This document shows positions 45,835-58,065 of a stretch of 64,000 bases of DNA, piece after piece (position 1 is the first letter of the stretch; each line of letters begins with the position of its first letter). The translations under genes were made by a program, and so were the position numbers. This DNA comes from Eretmocerus hayati (lineage: Eukaryota; Arthropoda; Insecta; Hymenoptera; Aphelinidae): the NCBI GenBank assembly GCA_029851415.1, contig CM056743.1, forward strand, positions 21,304,905 through 21,368,904, read 5' to 3'. Below the pieces are notes generated by a model. That model was not told the DNA's origin, ran no database searches, and was given only the letters and a program-made list of their open reading frames with translations.

Positions 45835-48035
45835 TGATACTTTTGGGAGTACCGGGAAAAGTACAGGCTAGCGCAAAACTCACAAGTTACTTACACGAGC
45901 CGACAAAAAATGAAAGTTCTGTGATCAAAGGAGGTGGATGATATTTCCAACGTATTTTGAGCTGCTGAACATGATTTCAAACTCAGAATAGCACCTTTCT
46001 CTGGTCGTTTCCGAGCTATGACCATATTCATGGGTTACAAAAATACCTAGGTATGAGTTTTGTATTTTAGAGGAAAATCGAGACCATTTACAGTGAAAGT
46101 GATGGCGGGATCGTATTTGTCATCAAAATTTCGTGGGAAAAGTATTTTTTCGGAATTTTTTCCATCCCCTAGATTTGCTAGGATCCTCTGGGCGGGGTAC
46201 TTTGTCCTGGACCAAAATTATGATTGGGTCACAGTAAGGGCGGGATCAAATTCTGCGTTTTTTTTTTTCAAGGTGGTTGTAGGGCGAATACGCATTGACG
46301 TACGTTGGAGAGGCTCCGGTCAGCCAAACACGGCTGGCCAGCACCTCCCCAACAGTCCCGGGCTGGAATCCGCATCGATACGGCCATCCGAACCGGGTAA
46401 ACCCTCTCTTCCTTCTCCGTTGGCGCCGGCCATTGGACAAGGGAGAGATCCACCAACTTACCAATCCGGCCCCGGCACCGCGTGAGCATTACTTCAGGGC
46501 CAGCGGCGTCTCGCGCTCAGGCTCGAGAGTCTCTCTTCTCGCGACTCGCAGGTGTCGTTTCTTTTTCTTCAGTCTTCTACCTACTCTTCAGTCTTCTTTC
46601 TTCTTTCTTCCCTCGTCAGTCCATCATATTCCTCCCGGAACCATTTGGACCTCTTCTGTTTGAATCGGCAGGTTCACTATAATTTGCCTGCTTCGAGGCG
46701 CCTCATTTCCCTGCATCGGCCGGTGCTGGGTTGCCCCTCCGAGTTCGGACCTTTGACATGAACACGCGGTATGGCGTGCCCCAGGGGTCTGCGTTAACCA
46801 TGTAGAACATTTCACCCCAAAATTTCTCTTTGCTTCTCTGGATGGCTAGAACGAGAGCCTTCTTCGCTTCTTTGTACGCTCTGTCATCTTCCACCAACGA
46901 TGATCGTTGCAGCTTCCTTGATCGCTACGCGGTCCTTCTTTTCTCGCTGCTCGTTCTTCGTAGAGCCTTTATCTCATCGTTGATCCAGTACTCTGGTTTC
47001 CTCCAGAAGCATGGTGTTGTCTTGCGAGGCATGGATGCGTCACAGGCTCTTATGATGGTTGTCGTTACTATATCCACAGCCTCTTCGCGGTGAAGTTCAT
47101 CGGGAGATCTCCGGCAGTTCCTATCGATTCCCGGAATTTGCCCTCGTCCAGCTTGCGTATCTACCACCCCGTCGGTCGTGGTGTGCGTGTCGTCTGTCTC
47201 TGTCTGTCAGTCCTGAGCCGAAACCGAATATGTCGATGGTCACTCAGTGTTTCCGTGTCCAGAACCTCACATGATATCATACGTCCCATAAGCGACGGGC
47301 TCATGAACGTCAGATCGAGGACCGATGACGAACCTCCCTCCCTGGACCGAGCAAATTCTGCGTCAAATTTCACGCCAGATACGTATTTTCGGGATATTTC
47401 AGGGATGATAGGAGCCAGAGATGAAAGGCAATGTGAAAACCACGGAAACAATCACTAAAATCACACAACATTCATATGCTCATATATGAAGTGATCTATC
47501 GCTGGTGTTGCCTTTCAACTTCTTAAAATAGCTGAAAATTGTTAAAAGTACGCAATCTACACGTGGAATTTGACGTAAAATTCGATTCCGACCTTTGTTA
47601 TGACCTATCTGGTCAACATAACGGCTCAGGGCAAAAATATCTCACTTATCAAGAAATTTTAAAACACCTAGGGATCTTTCTAGCGTTCCAGGGGGTACAA
47701 AAATTCTGAAAACAAAACGTTTCCAACATGAAATTCGATGACCAGAACGATTCAACCCTTAGTTTTGCTCTTCAAGGTCTCTATGTTCGTCTAAAATGCA
47801 AAATCTAATACCTAGGTATTCTTGTATCCCATAAAATGGCCATAACTCGAAAACTTTCAGGGAAAGATGCTGTTCGAAGATCGGATTTATGTTTGGCAGC
47901 TCAAAATATATCAGGAATGACCTCCACTTTCCCTTATCAGAAAACTTTTATTTTTTGTGGGTTTGTGAGATTAACCTGTGAATTTTGAGGTAGTGGCCAG
48001 CGTCAACTAATACCCCGACAATTTTATAATACGGC
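45835..48035. mobile_element. ~1.1-kb foldback repeat, left arm split by an R1-clade insertion
   Basis: The left arm (45835-46258 continuing at 47364-47437) is inversely similar to 47513-48035. Matching landmarks include TTTTGAGCTGCTGAACAT, RATACCTAGGTATKAG, and ATCAAATTCTGCGTCAAATT against its inverse near 47565-47590. Arms are moderately diverged, and a short unpaired centre lies near 47440-47510. No protein is encoded. The GTCAACATAAC word near 47610 is shared with the dispersed repeats at 4.1 and 9.4 kb, hinting at a wider family. Confidence 0.7.
46259..47351 (-). mobile_element. R1-clade non-LTR retrotransposon, truncated, RT deleted
   Basis: On the minus strand the element starts inside the apurinic endonuclease domain, with the segments SVLDLTFMSPSL and ETLSDHRHIRF (the latter is a signature of R1-clade endonucleases). 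It continues into the linker with a WRKPEYWINDEI segment. After a frame break near 46900-46925 the linker resumes with AIQRSKEKFWGEMF and NADPWGTPYRVF, the conserved segment just before the reverse transcriptase. The reverse transcriptase itself is absent. About 430 bp of GC-richer, purine-biased 3' sequence (minus strand) leads to a poly(A) tail (T run at 46259-46268). It is flanked by 12-bp duplications CAAATTCTGCGT at 46247-46258 and 47352-47363. GC content is clearly above that of the flanks. The element is not functional. Confidence 0.88.
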
Positions 48036-49233
48036 CTCTGGAGTCGCATACTTATTAGGAAAGCCCGAAAATTTCTAACTGTTGAGCTAGATAATGTTGG
48101 TCCTCTCACTGTACGCCACCGGAGGTTCTCCGGATTTTTTTTCAGGTTTTATAATGTATCGAATTAGAGTTATCACAAATATCGGCAAATGTGATAATCA
48201 ACCCGTCTATTGTGAGACCGATTCTCCGTAGTTTAATTTCGGACGAATGGGTGTAAATTCTTCTTTAATTCAAAATTCATGCCTGCGGCGAAGTGAATAT
48301 TTATTATGAAGCGTTATCAAGATATCTTCACTCGTTAACAATTCCTTGAACAAATTTAACCGGTAAAGATGGAAAATAAAAAATTGTGGATCCCACCGCT
48401 GGCGCTGGTGCCTATTGTAAAAAATGTATGGAGGCATGATTTTCTAGGTCATAGTCTCATAAATTTATTCACTCAGATCACAACTCGATAGTCATGTCAC
48501 GTAGTTCGTTCTAATAAGCATCAACATAGACGAGATAATCTGTCTAAAATTGTGTCGGGATACATAGTTAACCCAACGTCAGTACCGATAGAAACCTGAT
48601 TTTCACTTTCCAAGAAAGAATGAACTCTCCCATCTATCGCGGCATTCTATATAACTCATCAACTGACGATGTCTCGAAAGAACAAAAAGTGTGGTAACAA
48701 ATTCCTTTCAAATTTGCTAGTTCAACTGGGAGCATCCCAATCAAATAATAGCTAGTAGAAATGATTACTAAGTGATTTACCTGCATCAGTGATAAAAAAA
48801 AGAAATTGTTCAATTCAAGTGTCGCGTGATACTGCCATTATCAATATACCTGCCACTACTATCCCTCATCTTGAACTATTCATTCACCGTGTTCATTAAT
48901 CTCTACCAAACTTAAATCAATTTCAATAATCCAAATGAATATATCCCACGACTTGCATAAGAAATTCAGAAATGGCATCCAAAGTAACAAAATTGCGTCC
49001 AACGACGTCTAGACTGATACTATCGATGACGAATGCAAATATGTGGAGCGAAGCAAAAGATAGACAAGAAACGGTCCACTTGTTTTGCGTCCCCATAAAA
49101 CCAGGTTTATTTTTGCGTACGAACGAAAATACGATGATTCACCGATTCGTGAATTCGTGGGTGAGCTCAGATGTCTAATTTTCCCACAGAGTACCGAGAA
49201 ACTATGACTTTGAAGTGCGAAGAAGACTCTTTA
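48036..49233. other. No gene recognised
   Basis: Nothing supported. The frame at 48972-49178 lacks domain similarity. Confidence 0.4.
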
Positions 49234-49311
49234 TATATGTCGTAGGCCGATAGAATCTTCAGGCCGTTAGGATTTCACGTGCGGCGCAACACTGAGCACT
49301 TTTGCGTAGAA

Positions 49312-49434
49312 AGTGATTTTTTATTCAACACTAACCCATCCCTCTTGTTATTGACTCCGAGGAGATGGCAGTACTGTTATCTCCTCGGCGATCGGTAACA
49401 AGAGGGATGGGTTAGTGTTGAATAAAAAACCACT
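49312..49434. repeat. ~123-bp hairpin inserted in the outer arm of the foldback
   Basis: Near-perfect arms of about 55 nt (TTTTTTATTCAACACTAACC… and its inverse) surround a short centre around GTACTG. The corresponding right outer arm near 51668 lacks it, so it was inserted after, or lost from, one arm. Confidence 0.75.
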
Positions 49435-50316
49435 GTTTAAATAAACTTCTGTGATGCTTCTTATAGTCCGGCGGCCGAGCATGGTTCCGTAGCATTTTGG
49501 ATGTGACCGGACAAAAGTTGTGTATTCCCATGTATTTTGACCCGCTGAATCCGATTTTCGATGGTGGAAAGTCGGAAAAGTGGGCCAAAAATTGTTATTA
49601 ACAAATTATTGTTAACAATCGTAAAATTGATTTTTTCGCTCCGGAAAAATTTTTTCTATATTTTTTGGCACATTTCAAACAAAAAAGGTCTCTACAAAAA
49701 TTTCATGAAAATGCACTGTTTTCCCATGAAAAATTCGCAAAGTTTCAAAAAACACGATTTTTACAATTTTGCAACAATTGTTGCTCGGCGGTGCAACGGA
49801 ATTTTTTGATCCACCATGGCGCAAATTGATCCTTGAAGCCTCTCCTACTCATAGAAAACCCAAAGAAGTCAGTATGCTACCTCCTGTGAGTGTAAAAACG
49901 TCGAGAGCGACCCTCTATTTTTGGTGCATTTCTCGCTATTAACATACACTTACCCATACCCAAGCTCGCGACATGATTCCCTTCCGTGGGCTTTGTGCGC
50001 TAGGGTCACATGTAGACAAATAATTCCTCGTATTTTCGCGTACGTGTGTGTGAAAACTTCTTGGGAAACTCTTGGAAAATTTCGGAAAATTCATTGTAAA
50101 AACTTGTATAAAAACACGAAATTGACTCTGATAAAACAAGAACGCTGTGACCTCTTTGAGTGGAACGGTTCAGGAGATTTTGGGAGAATACAACGGTCAT
50201 CAATGATTCTCACGTTGGATGTATGACATACGCGTTTATATCAGCGTCGAATCAAACTAAATCTTTTGATCCAAATAGTAGGGAAAAAATACTTTCATGT
50301 ACAATTGATTATAAAA

Positions 50317-50634
50317 TCATGAAGATGCTACTTTATTCTTGCATTTCTGACCTCTGTGGCAAAAGCGAAACGAGCAACAATTTACTCCAGGTGCTACACA
50401 TACACAACTTGATTTGGAGCAAACCTGATGGCCCTGGCAACTTGGGATCAACTCTGATGGTGGTGGAGTGAGAATTTCCACCCTAGAAGGTACCATCGCG
50501 CCATCTTTCAAAACATACCCAAATTCCAACGGATTAAGCACTATAGCATCTGGACTGCATTGTTGGGAATGTGCTTCGCTTCTTTTGAGCAAGTTCAATC
50601 CAGCCAGAAGTTCGCGCGCAGCACAACTTCTCAC
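50317..50634 (-). CDS. Cys-rich C-terminal fragment of a mobile-element-type protein
   Basis: The 105-codon frame lies entirely in the spacer of the foldback. It contains a short NPLEFGYVLKDG segment at about residues 34-45, a PPP-S-x-LI segment at 57-63, then Cys at 66, 72, 77, 79, 86, 87, 92 and 98 with the C-x4-5-C…C-x-C…CC…C…C pattern. This order (N-P-x-x-[FW]-G, acidic/Pro linker, compact Cys-rich end) resembles the C-terminal tail of proteins found repeatedly in arthropod genomes and thought to be transposon-derived. The upstream part is out of frame or missing, so this is a remnant, or a short protein carried by the element. Function is unknown. Confidence 0.4.
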   Translation of the reverse strand: MRSCAARELLAGLNLLKRSEAHSQQCSPDAIVLNPLEFGYVLKDGAMVPSRVEILTPPPSELIPSCQGHQVCSKSSCVCVAPGVNCCSFRFCHRGQKCKNKVASS

Positions 50635-51767
50635 GGCGGGAGATTTGAATTCTCACATGGAACATAGTATGGTAGAACTTGCTGACAACGGAGAAATCGG
50701 AGGAAATGCTTCTCTCTTTTATCAAATAATTGTTATAGCGCTGTTGATATCATGCATTTTGTAGAGTAATCATCGAAGTTGGGAAAATTTGCATCATTGT
50801 TGAAATCAAGGTCTGTACGTATCAATATTATTGAGGTCACCACGACTCGGTATTCAGATCAAAAGATTTAGTTTGATTCGACGCTGATATAAACGCGTAT
50901 GTCATACATCCAACGTGAAAATCATTGATGACTGTTGTATTCTCCCAAAATCTCCTGAACCGTTCCACTCCAAGAGGTCACAGCGTTCTTGTTTTATCAG
51001 AGTCAATTTCGTGTTTTTTATACAATTTTTTACAATGAATTTTCCGAAATTTTCCAAGAGTTTCCCAAGAAGTTTTCACACACACGTACGCGAAAATACG
51101 AGGAATTATTTGTCTACATGTGACCCTAGCGCACAAAGCCCACGGAAGGGAATCATGTCGCCAGCTTGGGTATGGGTAAGTGTATGTTAATAGCGAGAAA
51201 TGCACCAAAAATAGAGGGTCGCTCTCGACGTTTTTACACTCACAGGAGGTAGCATACTGACTTCTTTGGGGTTTCTATGAGTAGGAGAGGCTTCAAGGAT
51301 CAATTTGCGCCATGGTGGATCAAAAAATTCCGTTGCACCGCCGAGCAACAGTTGTTGCAAAATTGTAAAAATCGTGTTTTTTGAAACTTTGCGAATTTTT
51401 CACGGGAAAACAGTGTATTTTCATGAAATTTTTGTAGAGACCTTTTTTGTTTGAAATGTGCCAAAAAATATAGAAAAAATTTTTCCGGAGCGAAAAAATC
51501 AATTTTACGATTGTTAACAATAATTTGTTAATAACAATTTTCGGCCCACTTTTCCGACTTTCCACCATCGAAAATCGGATTCAGCGGGTCAAAATACATG
51601 GGAATACACAACTTTTGTCCGGTCACATCCAAAATGCTACGGAACCATGCTCGGCCGCCGGACTATTACGCGCTTGAACGCGTGAAATCCTAATAGCCTG
51701 AAAATTCTAACGGCCTACGACATATAGATCCTGACATAGATCAGCTCGAATCAACCTCTAAGCTAAG

Positions 51768-52652
51768 GATACCCAACTTGCCCCCATATAATGCCGATCT
51801 CAGGAATAGGCACCTGCAGAAAACCCTCCCGATAATTTTTTTTTTTACATTTGATATGTTAAATTATGGAAAAAAGTGGTTTGGATCGACCTCGAATGAA
51901 TTCTGCATCTCCCAAAAAATATAAAGTGAGTTTATGTATATTCGTGTTTGCATACCGACATTGCGTTAAGTATAATCGGTGCCAAATTTCTTTGGTTAGT
52001 CCAATCGCGCATTCGATTCCTTTTTTCAAGACCTTCAGAATCCGTTTCCAAGAGTTGCAAAACTTGGATTTGAAGCGATTTTATGGGCAAAATACGGGGA
52101 TCGTTCGCAAAAATGAAGGTCAAAGTGTGTGTACCCATATGCCCCCTTCCTCATGTGGTTATCTCGAAAGAAAGTGCAATGAGACTTTTTCATTCATCAC
52201 AACGTGTTCATCGCGTCAAAATAGGTCGGAAAAAGTGATTCGGACCGGCATTATGCTCTAAATGTAGTTGCACGCCAATGAAACCGATTTTGTGCACAAT
52301 ATCGCCGATTTACAGTTTTTTTTGTGGAAAATCAAGACAGTTTGACGCCAGTTGGTTAAAATCAGACGTACTTTAACTCATCCTGAAGGTTTTGAAACAA
52401 GCTTCAAAATGAGGTCAAGTACATTGGAAAGTGTTAACGCAGACCAGAGTTACTGAAAAATGGCTTAACGGACACTTGCTGGGAAAAATTGCGATAGCTC
52501 AGCTCTTGTAAGACGGAATCAATTTCACTCTAGCTCAATCTAAAGGTCTTGAAACAAGCTTCAAACTGACTTAAAGTACGTCAAAGAATATTGAATCGGG
52601 CCAAAACTATTGGCAAAACGGCTTAAGGGAGGGGGGGCTGTTGGGTACACTC
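51768..52652 (+). mobile_element. 'GTACCCAACTTGCCCC' element, copy 2 (uninterrupted)
   Basis: GATACCCAACTTGCCCCCAT at the left end is inverted at the right (GTTGGGTACACTCAT). GAAACAAGCTTCAAA-type and ACGTGTTCATCGCGTCAA segments are shared with the other copies. It lies only about 40 bp beyond the large foldback. The frame at 51866-52261 has no domain and is not conserved in copy 1. Confidence 0.7.
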
Positions 52653-53622
52653 ATCATAGACACCTCTTGTGTAATAATCGTTATCACGATGATGAATTTA
52701 GAAACACAAAAATATAAAATGTTATTTAACCAAAAGTCAAATCAATGGAGTGCTATGATGCATATCCTACAGAAATTTTAACTAATAATCTCAATTTAAA
52801 ATCTAACAAATGTACGAGATCGAGAGTGACTAAACCAGACAAATCCAGAGTTATCCAGGTCGATGGAATAGCCGTATAATCTATAGATTCGCATAATTTT
52901 ATCTTAACGAGAAAATCCCCCCGTACTTAGAGTGAAATGATATATATATAATATATATAGATAAGTATGAGCTTGCACTCACGGTTCGTTGGATTTAGGA
53001 GATGAATTCACCAAGCTATGTAGAAGCCGGTGTAAGGCAGTTTGGTGAACCAGGAAGTCTGGGATTATATGCACCTCGGATAAGAGTCACCGATCAGATC
53101 GAATTCTCGAAAATTTCCATCTATTATACGCTCATCTGCAGTGTAAGTAGATTTTGTGTGAAATTTATCGTGTGAGGTACTTTATTGAGCAGTTTGCATA
53201 AATTTATCTATAGAGGGTAGAAATCACTGCTTCAATTTTAGTTTAGCTATCATTGATCACGTGACACTCTCATCCGATAGGTGCACGGGTTATGATATAT
53301 AGGGCAGGCTGAGATTGCTTACAATCATCGTTGAAACAGAGGAAGCTGTGATCTCTTTATGAATCATCTAATGCATCACTTGATCAAGCTTCCCTACAAC
53401 TCGAGCGTTCGTTCACCTTTCACTATGCCTTTAGTGAGTGTTGGTATAAAGTAGCTGATATCCATCAATTCGAGCATCAATTGGTCACGTGTGAGTTTGA
53501 CGTTTTAGAGATCTGTTGTGGATTTCGATGCAACTTTTAACGATTTAATGGTTGAAACTGTATCGAATGATTTAGATCATAAATCATCCATTTGATTAGT
53601 ACCGCGATGATACATCAAAAAT
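52653..53622. other. No gene recognised; AT microsatellite
   Basis: A TA-rich microsatellite occurs at about 52938-52962. Nothing else is supported. Confidence 0.45.
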
Positions 53623-54533
53623 CGGTGGTCTCAAATTCCGTTTTGAGTCATAATCTCCAATTTGATGAGTCAAAGTATAAACATCTATGCCCTTTCAAAA
53701 AATTAGAGCATTTTGCCCGGTCCCATTGAATTTTTTTTTTTTGCAAATTCTTCGTGAGTGTTTTTATTAGCGAGACATGGCTTATTTTATTCCCAAGTTG
53801 AGCAAAAATCAATCGAAAAATCTTCTGATATTCCGACTCCCATCTTACCAGACTTGTAAATGGTCGATTCCATGGAGAGGGCTTTTCAATTTTTTCTCAA
53901 AAATACACGCTTACAAAAAAACGTTTCATACACTTCTTACTCGAAAAGTTGTGCTTTGCTAGACGGCTATTCTGAGGATACTTTTCCGGGTATTGAGTCA
54001 GTTGTTTTAGATATTTTGAATTTTGATCTCAATCACCAACCGTTGATCTTTCCGTTATTGTAACTTCGCTCTAGGTATACAAATTGAATGTGACAAGTGA
54101 GCCTTTTGAAGATTTCCACTGCCGAATTTCCGAAGCCAAACGTCTGCGCATACGTAGCTCAATCATCTGGTATAATCGTGAATAAAAATAGAAAAATCGG
54201 ATATAAATCCCGAAAAATTTCTTTAGAAGTATTTTTCTCGTCAAGAATATAGTTCTCTTGTGGGAAGGATGTATAGTAGAGGAATTTTAATGAATGCCTT
54301 TTTGAGAGAAGCAAGCATTGTGAGATGGTAATTGAATTTTCATAAAAGTTTTTGGTGGATGTTTTAATCACCGTTCGGATCACCACATTTCGCTTTCTAT
54401 ACCATATTTGTTAGGTTAAAACGATTCAAGAATAAAAAAATCACGAAAACTTCGGAAAAAGATGTTCGAAATATAATTTTTATTGGAAAATGAATTGTAA
54501 AGAGTAACCCAAAACGAAATCTGAGACTCACCT
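53623..54533. mobile_element. TIR element GGTGGTCTCAAATTCCG
   Basis: GGTGGTCTCAAATTCCGTTTTG at the left pairs with CAAAACGAAATCTGAGACTCACC at the right. A related end lies at 1800-1878. Internal frames (53777-53962, 53860-54063 and 54159-54386) have no recognisable transposase motif. Confidence 0.6.
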
Positions 54534-56210
54534 ATTTTCGATATTTCAATTTCTCGTGGCACTACTTATACGATAAGTAATTATCCTTTCTTTCTTGAAT
54601 CGGACTCGGACTTCCCTTTCCCTCATCTTACTTTTTCCTGTCTTCATACCATCTCATGAATTATTAAAATCGATATCGAAAGATGGAACGCATCTTTCAT
54701 CCAATAATGATTTTTCTCTTCCTCAAATTTCATTGATCCAATTCCGCTCGTTTTTTCATCATCTGTATGTCGGGACGAATCAGAAATAGTCTCAGAATGT
54801 CTAAAAAGGATTATGCCGCCACTTTGATGTGCAGAGATTCTTCATCCAATCCGTTGCATTACGTCAAAAATTCTATGCTTCGAATAACTGATCAAACCAG
54901 TCTCATGATTAATTCACCGCAAAAAATATCTTTCAAGGTGTTGATTGGTGAGAAGTTTACATCACCACCTGTCATTTAACGAATCATACAAAAAAAATTT
55001 GCATCTGTCATCCCTATTGAACCTGAGCATTATGAAAATTATGATTATGTCTGATGACACAGACTCCGCATCTCTTGATTTCTTTACTTGAACGATTTTT
55101 ATCCTTCGAACTCAAACATTTTTTCGTACAACTCACTACGAAATCCCAATCCATTCAAATCTTGTAACATTTTTTAAAAACTTATACGAATTAATTTTGA
55201 TGATCATATTATCGATAAACAGCCTGGTTAGATTTTAATGGTCACCATCATTTTATGATGTATTCACATGTGTGTCTTGACCACCTGTACAGGGCTTGAT
55301 TACATCATAACAACGCTACGGTAACGAACTATATAATATAAGCATATAAATGGGGCATTCTATCAATCAATCAGCTTGCATAGTTTTGTTTAATGCAAAT
55401 ATAGCTCTGGACAAATTGATCGAATAGCTGCGATGATTAGATACGGCCTAATACAGACACGAGGTTCGCGTCTCTCAAGCTTACAGTATTTTATATACCT
55501 ATATAGTACAATATAAAGTGTATCGGAACGCGCCTCTAGAAGTTGGCAATTAACGATCTGCTCGTGATTCAATGAGTCCATTGAATCTGTACAAAGTGTA
55601 CTTTCTCGATACTTTACATATTATACCATGTATGCTTGTTATACCGTCTCGCCTTGTGTTATGAGCTTAATATACGTAATAGGGATAGAATGGATGGCTT
55701 AAGTTATTATCTGTGAGTCATTAGGCTATACTAGACTTCCTAATAGTTCGAGAATTTTAACATTCGGATAGGTAAACTTCATTAGATCACACATATTGGT
55801 AGTGCTGAAAATATGGCTATTACAGAGTTGAATGATTTTCTCTTATGGTTTGTTGGAATGAGAAATGTACACGCGAGTACTAATATTGAATTTCTTATAC
55901 GAACAAATTTTTCACGTGCACAAGTAGAATTTACATAAATAGGGTCCTTTATAAAGATTCTGTAGATCTTCCTATCATCTTTTTGGAAAAAAGACGATAC
56001 GCATAATTTAGTTATTCTCAGAATGCCCTCTGATTACTAACAAAAATTTATAAGTTGGGGAATAATTGCTTAGCATACTGACTGACGTTATAGCCTCTCT
56101 CAATACCACTCGTTTGGCTTGTAAATGTTCTTGATAAGTTAGGGACCCTGTAAATGCTTTTGTAGCTCAAAAATGATATCTGTACAATGATGGGTGTATG
56201 ACGAGGTGTA
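54534..56210. other. No gene recognised
   Basis: Frames at 54595-54789 and 54767-54979 are open, but I recognise no domain and see no splice-supported continuation. Confidence 0.4.
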
Positions 56211-57705
56211 TGATCTATTCATGATATTTAAAAGAGGTTTCTTTGATTGAGTTCGGTAGGATGACACATTGTCAATCAGTGGGTTATCATCCAATCCCAC
56301 TGGTAACTCACACGGACCCGGAATAAACTTTAGCCAGATCACACTGAATATTCGGTCTGATTCGTTCTAGTTCAGCTAGTTCTGTCTAGTTCGGCTTAAT
56401 ATGAACCAGACCGAATGCGACCGCACTAGACCGAATTACACCGAAGTAGAACCATAAAAGTACAGCAATTACAGTGCGGTACTATTACAGTACTAGTCCG
56501 GTCCTATTGCTAACCAAGCGATACTAGTCCCGAGCTAGACCATATTAAACTGCACTCAACCGAGTTAGACAGAACTTGATGAAACTAGACCGAATTAGAC
56601 CGAACTAGACCGAATTAAAAAGAAATATAGACCACACTTAGACCATACCAGTACGGCAATCAATGCGGTAATAGTACAGTAAGAGTACGGTACTAGTATG
56701 GTACTCGTATGGTACTAGTACAGTCCTAAGGGTACCAGTGTGATCTCGGCGATCATAACGGTACTAGCAGCCCCATCGGCATTACTGCGGTCCTAGCGGT
56801 CCTGGTGCAGTTTCAGTGGTCCGGTCGGTCCTAGTGCGGTCCTAACGGCATCAGTACCAAATCAGACCGTACTAGAACGTACAAGATAGAATTAGACTGA
56901 ACTACCCCGAACAAGACCGAATCATATCGGACTAGACCGGACGATACCGAATTAAACCAAACTAGCCCGCACTGAGACTGTATACCAGTGGGGCAAATCC
57001 AGTGCGGTACTAGCACGGTACTATACTGCGGCCCTCGTAGTACTAGTTTGATCTTAGTGGCCTAATTAGTACTAGCAGTTCTATCGGTACTACTGCGGTC
57101 TTATCGGTCCTGGTACAGTCCTTGCGGTCTTGTCGGTCCTATAGTGCGGCCTTAGCGGTACCAGCGGTACTAGTTCCGATCTAGACCGTATCAGACCAAA
57201 TTAGAAGGGACTAAAGCAAACCAGACCAAACTGGACCGAATTAGACCAAGTTAGACCACATTAGACAGAAACGAAGCGAACTATACCGAACTAGCCCAAA
57301 TTAGGCCGAATCAGAACAAAATAGACCGAACTGAATTGAACTTGACCGCACTAGATCGTATAAGTGTGGTGCTTCTAGTTCGGTAATAGTAGAATAGTTC
57401 TATTAGTACGGTACTAATACGGTCCCAGTACGGTCAAGTTCATGATACTTAGAGTGTTCAAGTATGATTCTCGTAGAGTACTAGAAGTGTTGTAGAACGG
57501 AGCAGACCATTCATCTACCCCACCACCTACCCACCCACCCACCAACCGATCCATCCATCGACACAACATCCTACGTAAGCTCGCCGATACGTGAAATCCG
57601 GACGGATACATTTTGGATCCGCGTTTGGAAATTCTGATTTCTGAGATTTCCAGTGGATCAAGTTGATCAATAGGTAGATATTTCTACTCTGGTATTATTT
57701 AGGGT
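56211..57705 (+). mobile_element. Composite minisatellite-bearing element, copy B
   Basis: The head (56211-56340) aligns with that of copy A through AAGAGGTTT, CATTGTCAATCAGTGG and GGAATAAACTTT. The core (about 56340-57500) is twice as long as in A and mixes AGACCGAACT, CTAGTACGGT and GGTCCTAGYG variants. CCACCCACCC/CCATCCATC follows at 57505-57565. The tail contains CTACGTAAGCTCGCCGATACG and TTATTTAGGGTCACAC, matching A. Core length and sequence differ far more than the ends do. Confidence 0.6.
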
Positions 57706-57709
57706 CACA

Positions 57710-57837
57710 CCCTGGTAGAAATTTACTTCGATGTAACACATTAATAGACATAAAATGGCTATTTTTGGCCAATTTTGGCTGAAAATGGTCACTTTAAAGC
57801 TAATAATGTGTTACATTAGGATGAATTTCTATCAGGG
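57710..57837. mobile_element. 128-bp palindromic MITE, TIR CCCTGRTAGAAATT
   Basis: CCCTGGTAGAAATT at the left and AATTTCTATCAGGG at the right are inverted, and TGTAACACATTA pairs with TAATGTGTTACA inside. It abuts the end of composite copy B. Confidence 0.8.
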
Positions 57838-57849
57838 CACTTTCAGATC

Positions 57850-58065
57850 TATGGTTTCGGTGTTACTCCCCATGGAGGAATTTGCCGACGGTGAACCCAC
57901 GGCCCAACGTTTCACCAACGTTGGCTGCCGATGTCGGCTTGGCCAGAGTTGGGCCAGACCTTGCCCAATGTCGAGATGATAACAATAAACCAGTACTCGG
58001 GTAGATTATTGGCCCAACCATGGCTAACGGCACTGTGCCAGTGTTACAATTATGCGCTAATATCG
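57850..58065 (-). repeat. TTGGCCCA-rich repeat, copy 1
   Basis: Repeated GGCCCAAC/GTTGGCC words and, in inverse, TTATCATCTCGACATTG and TTCCTCCATGGG match 59490-59685. No coding content. Confidence 0.6.

Larger units (their letters stand above)
49234..51726. mobile_element. 2.5-kb foldback element with ~814-bp arms
   Basis: The outer ends TATATGTCGTAGGCC are inverted at 49234 and 51726. The main arms, 49465-50278 and 50852-51665, are inverse copies with only a few differences; an 82-codon frame is mirrored with three amino-acid changes. They enclose a 573-bp spacer that carries the Cys-rich ORF. The left outer arm has an extra 180 bp, including a small hairpin. Transcription across it would give a long double-stranded hairpin RNA. 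The superfamily is unassigned. Confidence 0.85.

Noticed and set aside
47352..47451. N-terminal extension of the retrotransposon frame beyond 47351
   Set aside because: It lies outside the 12-bp duplication, in the foldback flank, so it is not part of the retrotransposon.
53623..54979. BTB or MATH coding exons
   Set aside because: Frames at 53777-54063 and 54595-54979 showed no convincing motif after inspection; the first set lies inside a TIR element.
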